Assembly (NCBI GenBank): GCA_015493635.1
Contig: WGCU01000066.1
Coordinates: forward strand, 1-64,000
DNA from: Spirochaetaceae bacterium
GTDB taxonomy: Bacteria > Spirochaetota > Spirochaetia > B11-G9
Length of the DNA stretch: 64,000 bases
Reading direction: 5' to 3'
Shown here: piece after piece, positions 45,991-55,448 of the stretch
How the letters are laid out: every line of letters begins with the position of its first letter
Position numbering within the stretch: position 1 is the first letter of the stretch
Made by a program: the position numbers and the translations under genes
The notes under the pieces: model-generated
Database searches by the model: none
Told to the model about the DNA's origin: nothing
What the model saw: only the letters and a program-made list of their open reading frames with translations

Positions 45991-46720
45991 ACTCCACCTT
46001 AAAAAAAAATAATCCCTTAGCCGGCGCGGTTGTACCTGCCTTTCTACGATCTCTGGAATCAAGAATCTCTTTCATACGCACAGCCGGAGACGGCAGCATT
46101 GCCGTTTCAAGCATTGTCCCTACAAGAGACCTCACCATCTTCCATAAAAAGGCAGTCCCCTCTATTTTGTAAATCATGTAGCCCCGCTCCATGTGGAACG
46201 ATGAAGAAAATATATCCCTGACTTTCGAAGGGCTCATATCTCCAGCAGCGGTAAAAGAAGTAAAATCATGAACACCGACAATCTGCCGTGCGCAGGCATT
46301 AAGCGCCGGCAGAGAGGGAATGTTCCTTGACTTGTAACAGAGGTTCCTGTCAAAGGGCAGAAAGAGCCCGGCTGTACCTATATAGTAATGATAGGTACGT
46401 TTTAACGCGCTGAACCGGGCATGAAAGGTTTTTTCGACTTCCCTGCTTGTAATAACTCTTACATCCGGGGGAAGAAGAGAGTTCAGAGCCTCTTTAAACC
46501 GCTGTCCGGGAACAGATGAATCTGTATCGAAATGACAGACCTGACCGTACGCGTGAACACCGGCATCTGTCCGTCCTGCAGCGACTACTCCAACAGGCTT
46601 TTTATGGAGTACAGCAAGGGCTTTCTCAACCTCTCCCTGTACCGTCCGATCCTCTTTCTGTCTCTGCCACCCTGAAAACCCGGTACCTTCATACGAAAGT
46701 AAAAGCTTAATCCTTCTCAT
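45971..46720 (-). CDS. truA: tRNA pseudouridine(38-40) synthase
   Basis: 249 residues. Catalytic D52 in AAGRTDAGVHAYGQ, RTYHYYIG, and HDFTSF later, as expected of TruA. It modifies positions 38-40 of the anticodon stem. ATG 46720 overlaps the upstream stop as TAATG. Confidence 0.93.
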   Translation of the reverse strand: MRRIKLLLSYEGTGFSGWQRQKEDRTVQGEVEKALAVLHKKPVGVVAAGRTDAGVHAYGQVCHFDTDSSVPGQRFKEALNSLLPPDVRVITSREVEKTFHARFSALKRTYHYYIGTAGLFLPFDRNLCYKSRNIPSLPALNACARQIVGVHDFTSFTAAGDMSPSKVRDIFSSSFHMERGYMIYKIEGTAFLWKMVRSLVGTMLETAMLPSPAVRMKEILDSRDRRKAGTTAPAKGLFFFKVEYEQRYT

Positions 46721-47580
46721 TACTCTGACGTCCGGCGCTTTAGCTCCTCACTAATGGAAGCATGTAATTCCTTTGCCTTCTCTAGAAGGCTTCCCGGTTT
46801 TTCCCTGGAAGCTTTTCCCATTCCGAAAATCCTCGCGACGGTAGTTTTAGCCTGCTGAAGGGCCTTTATCCTTTTCGCTTCATCGTTATCAGGTCCATAA
46901 TAATATTCCAGGAGGGCGGAAATATAAAGAACACCATCATATCCGTAGTTTTTATCCAGATCAGGGCCAAGATTACCCACTTCGGTTAACGACTGTTTCC
47001 CCGATCCGTCATACTCAACGGCAAGAGAATAGAAAAAACTTGCTTTCCGATACAATAGTTTTGCAAGATAATCATAGTTTTCTCCGGGAAATTTTTCATG
47101 AAGGTTGTTAAAAAGCCAGGCCCCCCGGAGAGCAGAAAGCCCCTGCTTAAAAACAGGGCTTCTTTCAGGAGGAAAATAATCATAACACATCGTTGCAAGA
47201 AGGTAGGAAGCCGCTCCTTCCTTCAATCGTCTGGGATTTCCAAAATCAATGTCCCCAAAAGCGGCTGCTACTATTTCCTTCCGTTTGTCCGATCCGGAAG
47301 CAGCCTCCTTCGTTTTTTCAGCAGGAAGCTCTTGGAAATCTGACTGATAACTGCTGTATAGACACTCAGGGCACACAACAACAGGATAAAGGAGAGGATA
47401 TACCTCACCGTATTTTTTGGATGGCTGATATAATCTTCTCAATTCTTCAGTCAGATCCCCTGCATTGAGACGCCCCCTGCCCGTCCGCAGCTCCTCCTGG
47501 TAGAATTTACTCTCACACACAGGACAGACAACCGGTTCTTTTGAAAAAAACGTGATTGAATTTTCAGTTTTATGCTCCAT
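46720..47580 (-). CDS. DUF2225 zinc-ribbon/TPR-like protein
   Basis: 286 residues from ATG 47580, overlapping acpS by 11 bp; GAGG 6 nt upstream. Two CxxC pairs (CPVCESKF; CPECLYSSY) form a zinc site near the N-terminus, followed by helical repeats (ALRGAWLFNNLHEKFPGENYDYLAKLLYRKASFFYSLAVEY) of TPR character. DUF2225 proteins are common in spirochaetes and firmicutes, with no established function. Its fixed place between acpS and truA does not reveal one. Confidence 0.8.
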   Translation of the reverse strand: MEHKTENSITFFSKEPVVCPVCESKFYQEELRTGRGRLNAGDLTEELRRLYQPSKKYGEVYPLLYPVVVCPECLYSSYQSDFQELPAEKTKEAASGSDKRKEIVAAAFGDIDFGNPRRLKEGAASYLLATMCYDYFPPERSPVFKQGLSALRGAWLFNNLHEKFPGENYDYLAKLLYRKASFFYSLAVEYDGSGKQSLTEVGNLGPDLDKNYGYDGVLYISALLEYYYGPDNDEAKRIKALQQAKTTVARIFGMGKASREKPGSLLEKAKELHASISEELKRRTSE

Positions 47581-47953
47581 TGAGATCCTCAATTATTACA
47601 ACCGCGACAGCGGCTTCTTTTTCGTGGGTCAGTGAAAGATGGATGATCCCTCCCCCACGATCATTGAAAGCCTTAAGAGCAGTCCCGTGGAGTATAATAT
47701 CAGGCTTTCCATTATAGTTATTTAACACCTCTATATCTGTTAGCTTCAGTCCCTTTAATCCAGTACCAAGAGCCTTACCGAAAGCTTCTTTTGCAGCAAA
47801 CCGTGCAGCAAGAGAAAGCACGTACGAATGGCCCCTTGCTTTCGCTGACCGGATCTCTGCAGGATTAAAAAATCTTTTAATAATACCATTCACCTGGGGC
47901 CAGTGTTTCATCCGGTGTACATTTACAATATCTATGCCAAGGCCTTTAATCAC
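47570..47953 (-). CDS. acpS: Holo-[acyl-carrier-protein] synthase
   Basis: 127 residues from GTG 47953, with GGGGG about 6 nt upstream and an 8-bp overlap with cdaR. GLGIDIVNV (metal-binding Asp), RFAAKEAFGKALGTGL (Glu/Lys of the active site) and SLTHEKEAAVAVVI are the AcpS signature. It attaches phosphopantetheine to ACP. Confidence 0.93.
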   Translation of the reverse strand: MIKGLGIDIVNVHRMKHWPQVNGIIKRFFNPAEIRSAKARGHSYVLSLAARFAAKEAFGKALGTGLKGLKLTDIEVLNNYNGKPDIILHGTALKAFNDRGGGIIHLSLTHEKEAAVAVVIIEDLNGA

Positions 47954-48908
47954 GGGATCCCCCCTGTGCTGCATTTCTCACCTTGACTTCTATCACCTTG
48001 GGACTGTAGTCGAGAACAAGCATATGCGCAGGAACATCAGGAACCACTTTAAGCTTGTACGTTCCCGGCTTGTTAATACCGGAACAGTCTACGGTAAATC
48101 TAAAATCATCAGGAGTGTACTTTTCCAGCTCAAGCTGCTTCCCTCTGATCTGAAGAGTGTTCTCTTTACTGATTCCGTTCAGTTCAAAACGACTGTCAAG
48201 ATCAAATGCAATAAGGTCGAGACCTGTTAACGTCCGTACCAGATATGCCTCGGTTATTGTTGCCGTAAACTCGACAACGTTACCACCGGGAAAAACGACA
48301 TTCGGAGCCGGTTTCCGCAAACGGATCCTTGATGTAAAACTACTTTTTCTCGATGAAACATCCACATCTTCGGTCTGAATATAATCCAGATCCTTAACAA
48401 TGCTCTCCGCACCTTCTACTTCTACCGATGTTGGTGTAATAAAAAACTGGGAGAGATCGTATCCTTTCTCAGGAAAACCAATTATTGAAGGTTTTACGGT
48501 AAGACTCTTTATCATCTTCTTTTCAAGAGACAGCGTAATTTCAAGGGGTTCAACCCGTATCTCTATAGGTGTTATATTCAACGCCGCTCCCTTCCGGGAG
48601 ATTTTTACCGGCTGTGTATACGTCCCTTCCTTTCGGAACGGGGAAAAATCAACCGAAGCTGTTATGTCATCATCAAGAATAAGCAGAATGTCATCTGCCC
48701 TGCCGCGGATAGTAACCCTGACTGTTTTAGGATATTCTCCAGTAGCTATGAGCCGGTCGCTGATATGTATTTTTAAGGGAACCGTAAAAAACCTTTCTTC
48801 CAGACTTGATATACGGTAAAACCCGAAAAGCAGCAATGCCGCTGCCAGGGAAACAATTTTAATCGGCCAGTTATGGAGTATCCGCTCCAGATATTTATCA
48901 GCTTTCAA
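47946..48908 (-). CDS. cdaR: YbbR-domain regulator CdaR
   Basis: 320 residues if started at TTG 48908, which has GAGGAG 7 nt upstream and overlaps cdaA by 11 bp; an in-frame ATG 48947 is further into cdaA and lacks an SD. One membrane helix (WPIKIVSLAAALLLFGF) followed by about four YbbR repeats outside the membrane. CdaR binds and controls the diadenylate cyclase CdaA in firmicutes; adjacency supports the same here. Confidence 0.85.
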   Translation of the reverse strand: MKADKYLERILHNWPIKIVSLAAALLLFGFYRISSLEERFFTVPLKIHISDRLIATGEYPKTVRVTIRGRADDILLILDDDITASVDFSPFRKEGTYTQPVKISRKGAALNITPIEIRVEPLEITLSLEKKMIKSLTVKPSIIGFPEKGYDLSQFFITPTSVEVEGAESIVKDLDYIQTEDVDVSSRKSSFTSRIRLRKPAPNVVFPGGNVVEFTATITEAYLVRTLTGLDLIAFDLDSRFELNGISKENTLQIRGKQLELEKYTPDDFRFTVDCSGINKPGTYKLKVVPDVPAHMLVLDYSPKVIEVKVRNAAQGGSRD

Positions 48909-49710
48909 GAATATGCTCCTCTTCTTCCCACTCTTCTTCTGTTTCATCCTGATAGTTCAAAAGAGCATTAAGTATACGGCTTATCTTTCCCGGGGACAGA
49001 TCGTAGTATAAATTAGCATCATAGGAAAGAGAGAGCGCGCCCGTTTCTTCTGACACTACGAGGGTTACCGCATCGGTATCCTCTGAAACTCCCAGAGCAG
49101 CTCTGTGCCGTGTTCCAAAACTTCTACGGATATCCACCTGTTCACTCAAAGGAAGAAAACAGCCGGCAGCTATTATCTTTCCGTTCTGAATGATAACAGC
49201 TCCATCGTGCAGAGGAGTATCGTGACCGAAGATGGTAAGAATAAGACTGGATGATAAATCAGCATTTAGTTTTGTACCTGATTCCATAATATTTTTTATT
49301 CCCACTCTCCGGGGAAAAACAATTAATGCCCCACGTTTTCTGCTGGAAAGCACCTCCACCGCGTTAATAACGGTGTCAACCTGAAAAGGATGTGCGGCAT
49401 GGGACATACGCAGCCATTCTCCCCGGCCTATACGTGAAAATATATTTCTTAATTCGGGCTGAAAAATAATAGCCACGATGATAACAATAACCGTTGCCAG
49501 TCCGTTCATGATCCAGAGAAGTGTCTGAAGTTTAAAGATGAAAGCAACAAGATACAGCAGACCGATGAGAAAGGTTCCGCGGATCAGTTGGACTGCTCGT
49601 GTCTGTACCAGTATCTTGTATACCTGATAAATGAGAAAAGCAAGAATGGAAATATCAAGCACAGGCCGGACAACATGGGTTATGAGCCAAATGTTATCAA
49701 AAAGATTCAT
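48898..49710 (-). CDS. cdaA: Diadenylate cyclase CdaA
   Basis: 270 residues: three N-terminal membrane helices (to about residue 82), then a DisA_N domain with DGA (169-171) and RHR (201-203), the ATP-binding motifs of c-di-AMP synthases. c-di-AMP usually governs K+ and turgor; targets might include the CPA2 antiporter in this window. TATAAT ends 6 nt before the ATG, with TTGCTA at 17 bp and no SD, so it has its own leaderless-type promoter inside the 43-bp gap after the DUF4015 gene. Confidence 0.93.
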   Translation of the reverse strand: MNLFDNIWLITHVVRPVLDISILAFLIYQVYKILVQTRAVQLIRGTFLIGLLYLVAFIFKLQTLLWIMNGLATVIVIIVAIIFQPELRNIFSRIGRGEWLRMSHAAHPFQVDTVINAVEVLSSRKRGALIVFPRRVGIKNIMESGTKLNADLSSSLILTIFGHDTPLHDGAVIIQNGKIIAAGCFLPLSEQVDIRRSFGTRHRAALGVSEDTDAVTLVVSEETGALSLSYDANLYYDLSPGKISRILNALLNYQDETEEEWEEEEHILES

Positions 49711-49716
49711 GTCTTC

Positions 49717-49745
49717 ATTATAAAGGTGATAAGGACCTTTAGCAA
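49717..49745 (-). promoter_or_regulatory. cdaA promoter
   Basis: TTGCTA (49740-49745), 17-bp spacer, TATAAT (49717-49722), 6 nt to ATG 49710. Confidence 0.65.
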
Positions 49746-49753
49746 TAACGAAA

Positions 49754-51565
49754 TTACTTCAGCATATAGTACCTGTTTGAGTTATTCCATAGGGTGAATC
49801 CGCTTGCTCCCCCCTCTTTTGCCCCTTTAAGTTCCTGCTGCAGATACGCTGTATACTCTTCTTTTTCCATGGCAAGTTCCCTTCCCATAAGAAAAGCCTG
49901 CACATAGGGTCGAATAATAACACGATTACGGGTAATGATACGTGCACGCTCCGTCCCGGTACGGTACAGCATCTCAGCCCAGGCGATATAGTCATCATCG
50001 GGTTTAAACCCCGCAGGGAAGTGCGAAGGGTAGAACATGGGAGATATAACATCGACATAACGGGAAAGCATCTCGATATTCTGACCTATCCAGTTTCCCA
50101 TGCGGTACCATGAGTTAAAACCGTAAAGATCAGTACTCACCGGTATGGTAATAACCTGCCTTATTTTCCGGGCAAAAGATTCAAGGGCGTCTATTCTGCT
50201 CATACCGGATTTCCTGAAACGGTATGTAATTTTATCTACATTTCCATCAGACGGGAACCGGATATAATCAAACTGTATTTCATCAACACCCCGTATTTGC
50301 AGTTCTTCGGCAATATCCCTGTTATAGTCCTGAACAAACGAAGAGAATGGATCTACCCAAAATTCTGTCTGAACGAGTTTATCGTCGCCGGTCTCACTGT
50401 TTTTCCGTTTTACAAAATGTCCCCATGGTTTATCCCCCTTTTTATTCCAGAGAGCATACGCATTGTTTTTATAGCTGAAAAGTACCGGATCCTGGAAGGT
50501 AACAATTCTGCCTATCAGGTAGAGCCCTTCCTCATGTGCTTTTTCCACAAGCTTACCCAGATCAAACCGTACCCGTACCGCGCCGGCTTCACGGGGGAGC
50601 GGCAGATTCGTATTATACGTTACTCTTCCCTCATCATCCTTCATATCCACAACCAACGAATTGAAACCATGAGACTTTATGGTCTTAATAAGTTTATCCA
50701 GCGCATCTCCTGAAGCATGAAAGGAGTTTATATAAATTCCCCGCCGGTTTTCCGCAAGACTCCTCCTTGCCAATTCAGCTTGAGTGGTCTGCTCCGGCTT
50801 AAAAGGAAATGGGAGGAATTCCCTTGTCCAGACAGTTCCATCGTACCGATATATGTTTTTATCGGTAAAAAGAACCAGGTTCGCTGATTCCCACTCGAGA
50901 GAACCAATATATTCATTCCTGAGAGACGGGACCTTCACGGATACAGGCGTTTTGTTTCCTGTACTTACGAAAAGCGTTCCGTCGAGGCCGCAGGCAATTG
51001 CCAGAGCCGAATCATCTTTATTCAATGCAAGAGCTGTAATTTCCTCATAAAAATGTGCTCCCCGGTAAAAAGGCTTCATATCCATGGGTAATCTACGCCA
51101 GGTTTCACCCGAGTCCAGGGACTCAAATATACCGTTAAAGGATGTTCCTATAACAATCCGGCGGAAATTAATAGAAGAGAGTGCAACAGAAGTAATATAA
51201 TTTGATTTTTTTACTATTCCGCCCAGGGGTACCTGTGTCCACAGCTCTCCACCATTTTCTGACAGGAAGATACCGGAAGAGCCGGTTACCGCAATTCTGC
51301 GGGGATGGAGAGGATCGACATAAACAGAGGTAATTGGTCTTAGTTCAGTCCTGTTAAAGGGATATACATTTTTCTTCGGCAGCCCCTTATTCAAAGGGAT
51401 CAAGTTTACACCGTCACTAATTACAGAAAGGAGCCCCCTGCTGTTTGTAGCAAGGTACACTGTTCCGTCCGGCATAACAATTTCTTTACATACCGATAGG
51501 GGGCCTGCCGCTGTGAACAAAAGCACACAGAACAGGAAAAGGAGCAGAAAAATTATCTTTCTCAT
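49754..51565 (-). CDS. Secreted DUF4015 putative glycoside hydrolase with BNR repeats
   Basis: 603 residues. A signal peptide (about 1-20), BNR-type propeller units (SSGIFLSENGGELWTQ; FESLDSGETWRR) in the first ~250 residues, then a TIM-barrel region with RGIYINSFHASGD, SLVVDMKDDEGRV, DEIQFDYIRFPSDG and DVISPMFYPSHF. That is the DUF4015/GHL10-like class of predicted polysaccharide hydrolases; no activity is established for this form. It may trim envelope or matrix polysaccharide. GGGA about 9 nt before the ATG. It is 21 nt downstream of cls. Confidence 0.82.
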   Translation of the reverse strand: MRKIIFLLLFLFCVLLFTAAGPLSVCKEIVMPDGTVYLATNSRGLLSVISDGVNLIPLNKGLPKKNVYPFNRTELRPITSVYVDPLHPRRIAVTGSSGIFLSENGGELWTQVPLGGIVKKSNYITSVALSSINFRRIVIGTSFNGIFESLDSGETWRRLPMDMKPFYRGAHFYEEITALALNKDDSALAIACGLDGTLFVSTGNKTPVSVKVPSLRNEYIGSLEWESANLVLFTDKNIYRYDGTVWTREFLPFPFKPEQTTQAELARRSLAENRRGIYINSFHASGDALDKLIKTIKSHGFNSLVVDMKDDEGRVTYNTNLPLPREAGAVRVRFDLGKLVEKAHEEGLYLIGRIVTFQDPVLFSYKNNAYALWNKKGDKPWGHFVKRKNSETGDDKLVQTEFWVDPFSSFVQDYNRDIAEELQIRGVDEIQFDYIRFPSDGNVDKITYRFRKSGMSRIDALESFARKIRQVITIPVSTDLYGFNSWYRMGNWIGQNIEMLSRYVDVISPMFYPSHFPAGFKPDDDYIAWAEMLYRTGTERARIITRNRVIIRPYVQAFLMGRELAMEKEEYTAYLQQELKGAKEGGASGFTLWNNSNRYYMLK

Positions 51566-51586
51566 ATATCAAATCCCGTTACATAT

Positions 51587-53041
51587 CTAGAGTATTGGTG
51601 CAATAATCCTGAAAAGGGAATTCCTCAGCCGTGTTAAAAAACTCTGCTTTTTCATATCCTTTTCAGTTAACTGCCGGCACTGTTTTAAATCCAGAAAAAA
51701 CTGGTCTTTAAGGGTTTTTGTAATAACGTCATCATAATATATTACATTCACTTCATAATCCAGATGAAAACTCCGTATATCCATATTACAGGTACCGACC
51801 GTAGCCATTTTGTCATCAACAATAACCGTTTTCGCATGGAGGAACCCCTTTTCATAAAGATAGATATGCACTCCCGCGGCAAACAGGGTACTCATGTATG
51901 TCTGGGCTACCCAGAAAGGAATCCGTTTATCAGGTATGCCTGTAATCATGAGATTGATCCTGACACCGCTTAAGGCCGCTGTCTCCATGGCATTCTGTAT
52001 ACTGCTTGAAGGAATGAAATAGGGAGACTGAATGTAGACATCACGATCCGCATTACTTATCATGTTGAAATACAGTTTTTCAAGGGAGTACCAGTCAGAA
52101 TCCGGTCCGCTTACCAAGACCTGCATGGGAACAATTCTGTTATAGGTTGCGGCAAGTCTGGGGAAATATTTTTGGTCATGAAGCGGTGCTCCTCCACTGT
52201 TCTCCCAGTCGGAAAGAAACACTGTCTGGAGTATGTGGACAACTTCCCCCTCAAGCCGCATATGAGTATCTCGCCAGGAATTAAAGCGGACTCCCCCGGT
52301 AATGTACTCATCTCCGATATTCATACCTCCGGTATATCCAATTTCACCGTCTATAACGACGATCTTCCGGTGGTTGCAGTAGTTAAGAAGACGTCCGGAA
52401 ATGACATTCATCGGATCCAGAAAGTATTTGGTTTTTACACCGGCTTTTACAAAATTTCTTTTAAACTTCCACGACATCCGGTTAAAACAGCCGACTCCGT
52501 CAAAGATAATACGGACTTCAACCCCTTCCTGTACTTTCCGTTTTAAAATTTCAGCAATCTTTTTCCCCGTTGCATCCTCTTTATAGATAAAATATTCCAT
52601 ATGTATGGATTCCCGGGCATTTTCAAGGTCCTTAAGAAGGGAAGAAAATTTATGCTCTCCATTAAAAAAAAGGTTAACATTGTTATTGATGGTAAGTACC
52701 GAATTACCGCTCTGCAGGGACAAGGTCATTGTTTTTAAGATATCGGTATCTATTTCTTTAGTAAGGGTGGAGGTAAATGCCTTCTGTTGTTCCAGAATGG
52801 GACCAAGCTCATTTTTAAAACGTTTTTCAGGAAGATGTTTTAGAATTTTTTTCTGTTTCCAGTTTACTCCTCCCAGAAGATACAAAACGACCCCCAGGAA
52901 GGGGAGAAAAAAAAGGGCAAGAAACCATCCTACCGTAGCCTCAGGGGATTTGTTATCAAGGAGAAGGCGTATCATTGTTATCAATACAAAAAGAATATAA
53001 AAAAAATAAAAAATCTTTACCGGTGAAAAAATAAAACTCAT
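51587..53041 (-). CDS. cls: Cardiolipin synthase (PLD superfamily)
   Basis: 484 residues from ATG 53041, the usual size for Cls; a longer reading frame would run over the divergent gene. Two N-terminal membrane helices (SPVKIFYFFYILFVLI; TVGWFLALFFLPFLGVVLYLL) and two HxKx4D motifs (HRKIVVID; HAKTVIVD). It makes cardiolipin from phosphatidylglycerol. An extended -10 box (TGgTAGTAT) ends 7 nt before the ATG; no SD. First gene of the run that contains cdaA and priA. Confidence 0.9.
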   Translation of the reverse strand: MSFIFSPVKIFYFFYILFVLITMIRLLLDNKSPEATVGWFLALFFLPFLGVVLYLLGGVNWKQKKILKHLPEKRFKNELGPILEQQKAFTSTLTKEIDTDILKTMTLSLQSGNSVLTINNNVNLFFNGEHKFSSLLKDLENARESIHMEYFIYKEDATGKKIAEILKRKVQEGVEVRIIFDGVGCFNRMSWKFKRNFVKAGVKTKYFLDPMNVISGRLLNYCNHRKIVVIDGEIGYTGGMNIGDEYITGGVRFNSWRDTHMRLEGEVVHILQTVFLSDWENSGGAPLHDQKYFPRLAATYNRIVPMQVLVSGPDSDWYSLEKLYFNMISNADRDVYIQSPYFIPSSSIQNAMETAALSGVRINLMITGIPDKRIPFWVAQTYMSTLFAAGVHIYLYEKGFLHAKTVIVDDKMATVGTCNMDIRSFHLDYEVNVIYYDDVITKTLKDQFFLDLKQCRQLTEKDMKKQSFLTRLRNSLFRIIAPIL

Positions 53042-53048
53042 GGTCAAG

Positions 53049-53081
53049 ATACTACCATAATTATCTTTTCTGCGATAGTAT
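53049..53081. promoter_or_regulatory. Divergent leaderless promoter pair cls / 5-FTHF cyclo-ligase
   Basis: TAGTAT on the minus strand (53049-53054) is 7 nt from ATG 53041; TAGTAT on the + strand (53076-53081) is 6 nt from ATG 53088. Both genes lack SDs, and only 46 bp separate the two start codons, so their -10 regions lie back to back and their -35 regions overlap. Confidence 0.55.
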
Positions 53082-53087
53082 TCCGTT

Positions 53088-53675
53088 ATGAAAACTATTG
53101 ACTCAAAAAATGATCTACGTTCTTTTCTCAGAAAAAAAATTATTGAAATTCCTGCCGCTGGAAAGATACAAGAAAGCAGCAAAATTGCCGACCGGCTTTT
53201 CGCTCTCCCGGAATGGAAAAACAACAACCTTGTCTTTGCTTTTTTATCTATGGAACAGGAGGTACAAACAGAAGTAATTCTCAAAAAGATCCAGGAAGAG
53301 GGGAAAACACTTGCCCTGCCGAGAATGCACGGTGAAACAATAGCATTTCACATGGTTTCATCTCTCGATACATCTATACTTGATATGCATCCCTTTGGAG
53401 TACAGGAACCGAAAGCATCTCTGCCGGTGGCCATTCCTTCAGAAGCGAACCATGCTCTTATCGTAACTCCCGGTCTGGGGTTTACCTCTGACGGCCGCAG
53501 AATAGGCCGGGGAAAGGGTTATTACGACCGCTATATTGGAAAATACAGGAAATATCTGGATATAGTAGCCGTTGCGTTTGATTGTCAGATGGTACAATCC
53601 ATTCCCACGGAGATATTTGACGAACCGGTTCCTGTCCTCATTACTCCCTCCCGTGTATTCCGGATAAACTCCTGA
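53088..53675 (+). CDS. 5-formyltetrahydrofolate cyclo-ligase
   Basis: 195 residues. The family nucleotide-binding segment is RRIGRGKGYYDRYI (around 140-153), and TPGLGFTSDGRR precedes it. It converts 5-formyl-THF to 5,10-methenyl-THF using ATP. No SD; TAGTAT ends 6 nt before the ATG. Its last 91 bp overlap the convergent EIIA-like gene. Confidence 0.92.
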   Translation: MKTIDSKNDLRSFLRKKIIEIPAAGKIQESSKIADRLFALPEWKNNNLVFAFLSMEQEVQTEVILKKIQEEGKTLALPRMHGETIAFHMVSSLDTSILDMHPFGVQEPKASLPVAIPSEANHALIVTPGLGFTSDGRRIGRGKGYYDRYIGKYRKYLDIVAVAFDCQMVQSIPTEIFDEPVPVLITPSRVFRINS

Positions 53676-54154
53676 GAAGACAGCATTGAGAAGAATGAGC
53701 GGTACGTATCATCAGCATGAGTTCCGGGATACAGGAGATTTTTAAGGTACCTACGGAAAGAGGTATTTCTCATATACCGCATAAGAGTGCTCATTGAAGA
53801 AAGATACTCACTCTGCCTGTCTGGAGAACTGCCGATAACAAACAGCAGATAGACAGGCTTACCGTCTACCGATTCAAAGGGGATTCCTTCCCGAGAAATG
53901 CCGAGTCCTATCGTAACGTTAGTGATGGAAGGCAGCTTACCATGGGCAACAGCCACTGAATGGCCAATCCCCGTACTTTCAAGAAATTCCCGTTTAAAAA
54001 CCGCATCGGTAAAAGCGGCCCTGGAATGGAGCCTATCAAAAACAGAACAGGAGTCTATAACCTCTTTAATGGCATCGAATTTATCTGTACTCTTGATAAA
54101 ACAGAGAGCAGAAGCCATATTCATCTTCTCGTTTACCTCTTCCAGATGCAGCAT
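53585..54154 (-). CDS. PTS EIIA-like (PtsN-type) orphan
   Basis: 189 residues from ATG 54154 with GGAGG 9 nt upstream. EIIA fold with the phosphorylatable His in SVAVAHGKLP, preceded by FKREFLESTGIG. About 30 residues longer than usual at the C-terminus, the extra part being encoded opposite the end of the folate gene. No EIIB/EIIC partner. It is divergent from the LacI-type regulator, so a regulatory role is more likely than sugar uptake. Distinct from the EIIA at 24269. Confidence 0.75.
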   Translation of the reverse strand: MLHLEEVNEKMNMASALCFIKSTDKFDAIKEVIDSCSVFDRLHSRAAFTDAVFKREFLESTGIGHSVAVAHGKLPSITNVTIGLGISREGIPFESVDGKPVYLLFVIGSSPDRQSEYLSSMSTLMRYMRNTSFRRYLKNLLYPGTHADDTYRSFFSMLSSQEFIRNTREGVMRTGTGSSNISVGMDCTI

Positions 54155-54268
54155 GTTTCCATCCTCCGTTAAAACACAAGGCAGATTGTAACAGAGGAAA
54201 GTCTTTTTCCTCAAGGAGGGAGTACTCTTTTCCACTGAACTATCTCTGATAAATATTAAATTTCATAA

Positions 54269-55381
<1,113 letters not shown>

Positions 55382-55393
55382 TTTTTATCAACT

Positions 55394-55407
55394 TGATCGA
55401 TAGATCA
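55394..55407 (+). promoter_or_regulatory. Inverted repeat before the sugar-binding gene
   Basis: TGATC-GATA-GATCA (55394-55407) lies 42-55 bp before the ATG. It could be an operator for the upstream regulator, but it does not match the palindrome at 54327. Confidence 0.3.
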
Positions 55408-55448
55408 TTTATTAATAACCTTCCGGAAAGGGAGGAAAGGAGAATCTT

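Noticed and set aside
53041-53284. A longer cardiolipin synthase N-terminus
   Set aside because: It would lie across the divergent folate gene; the family normally begins with the two membrane helices after ATG 53041.
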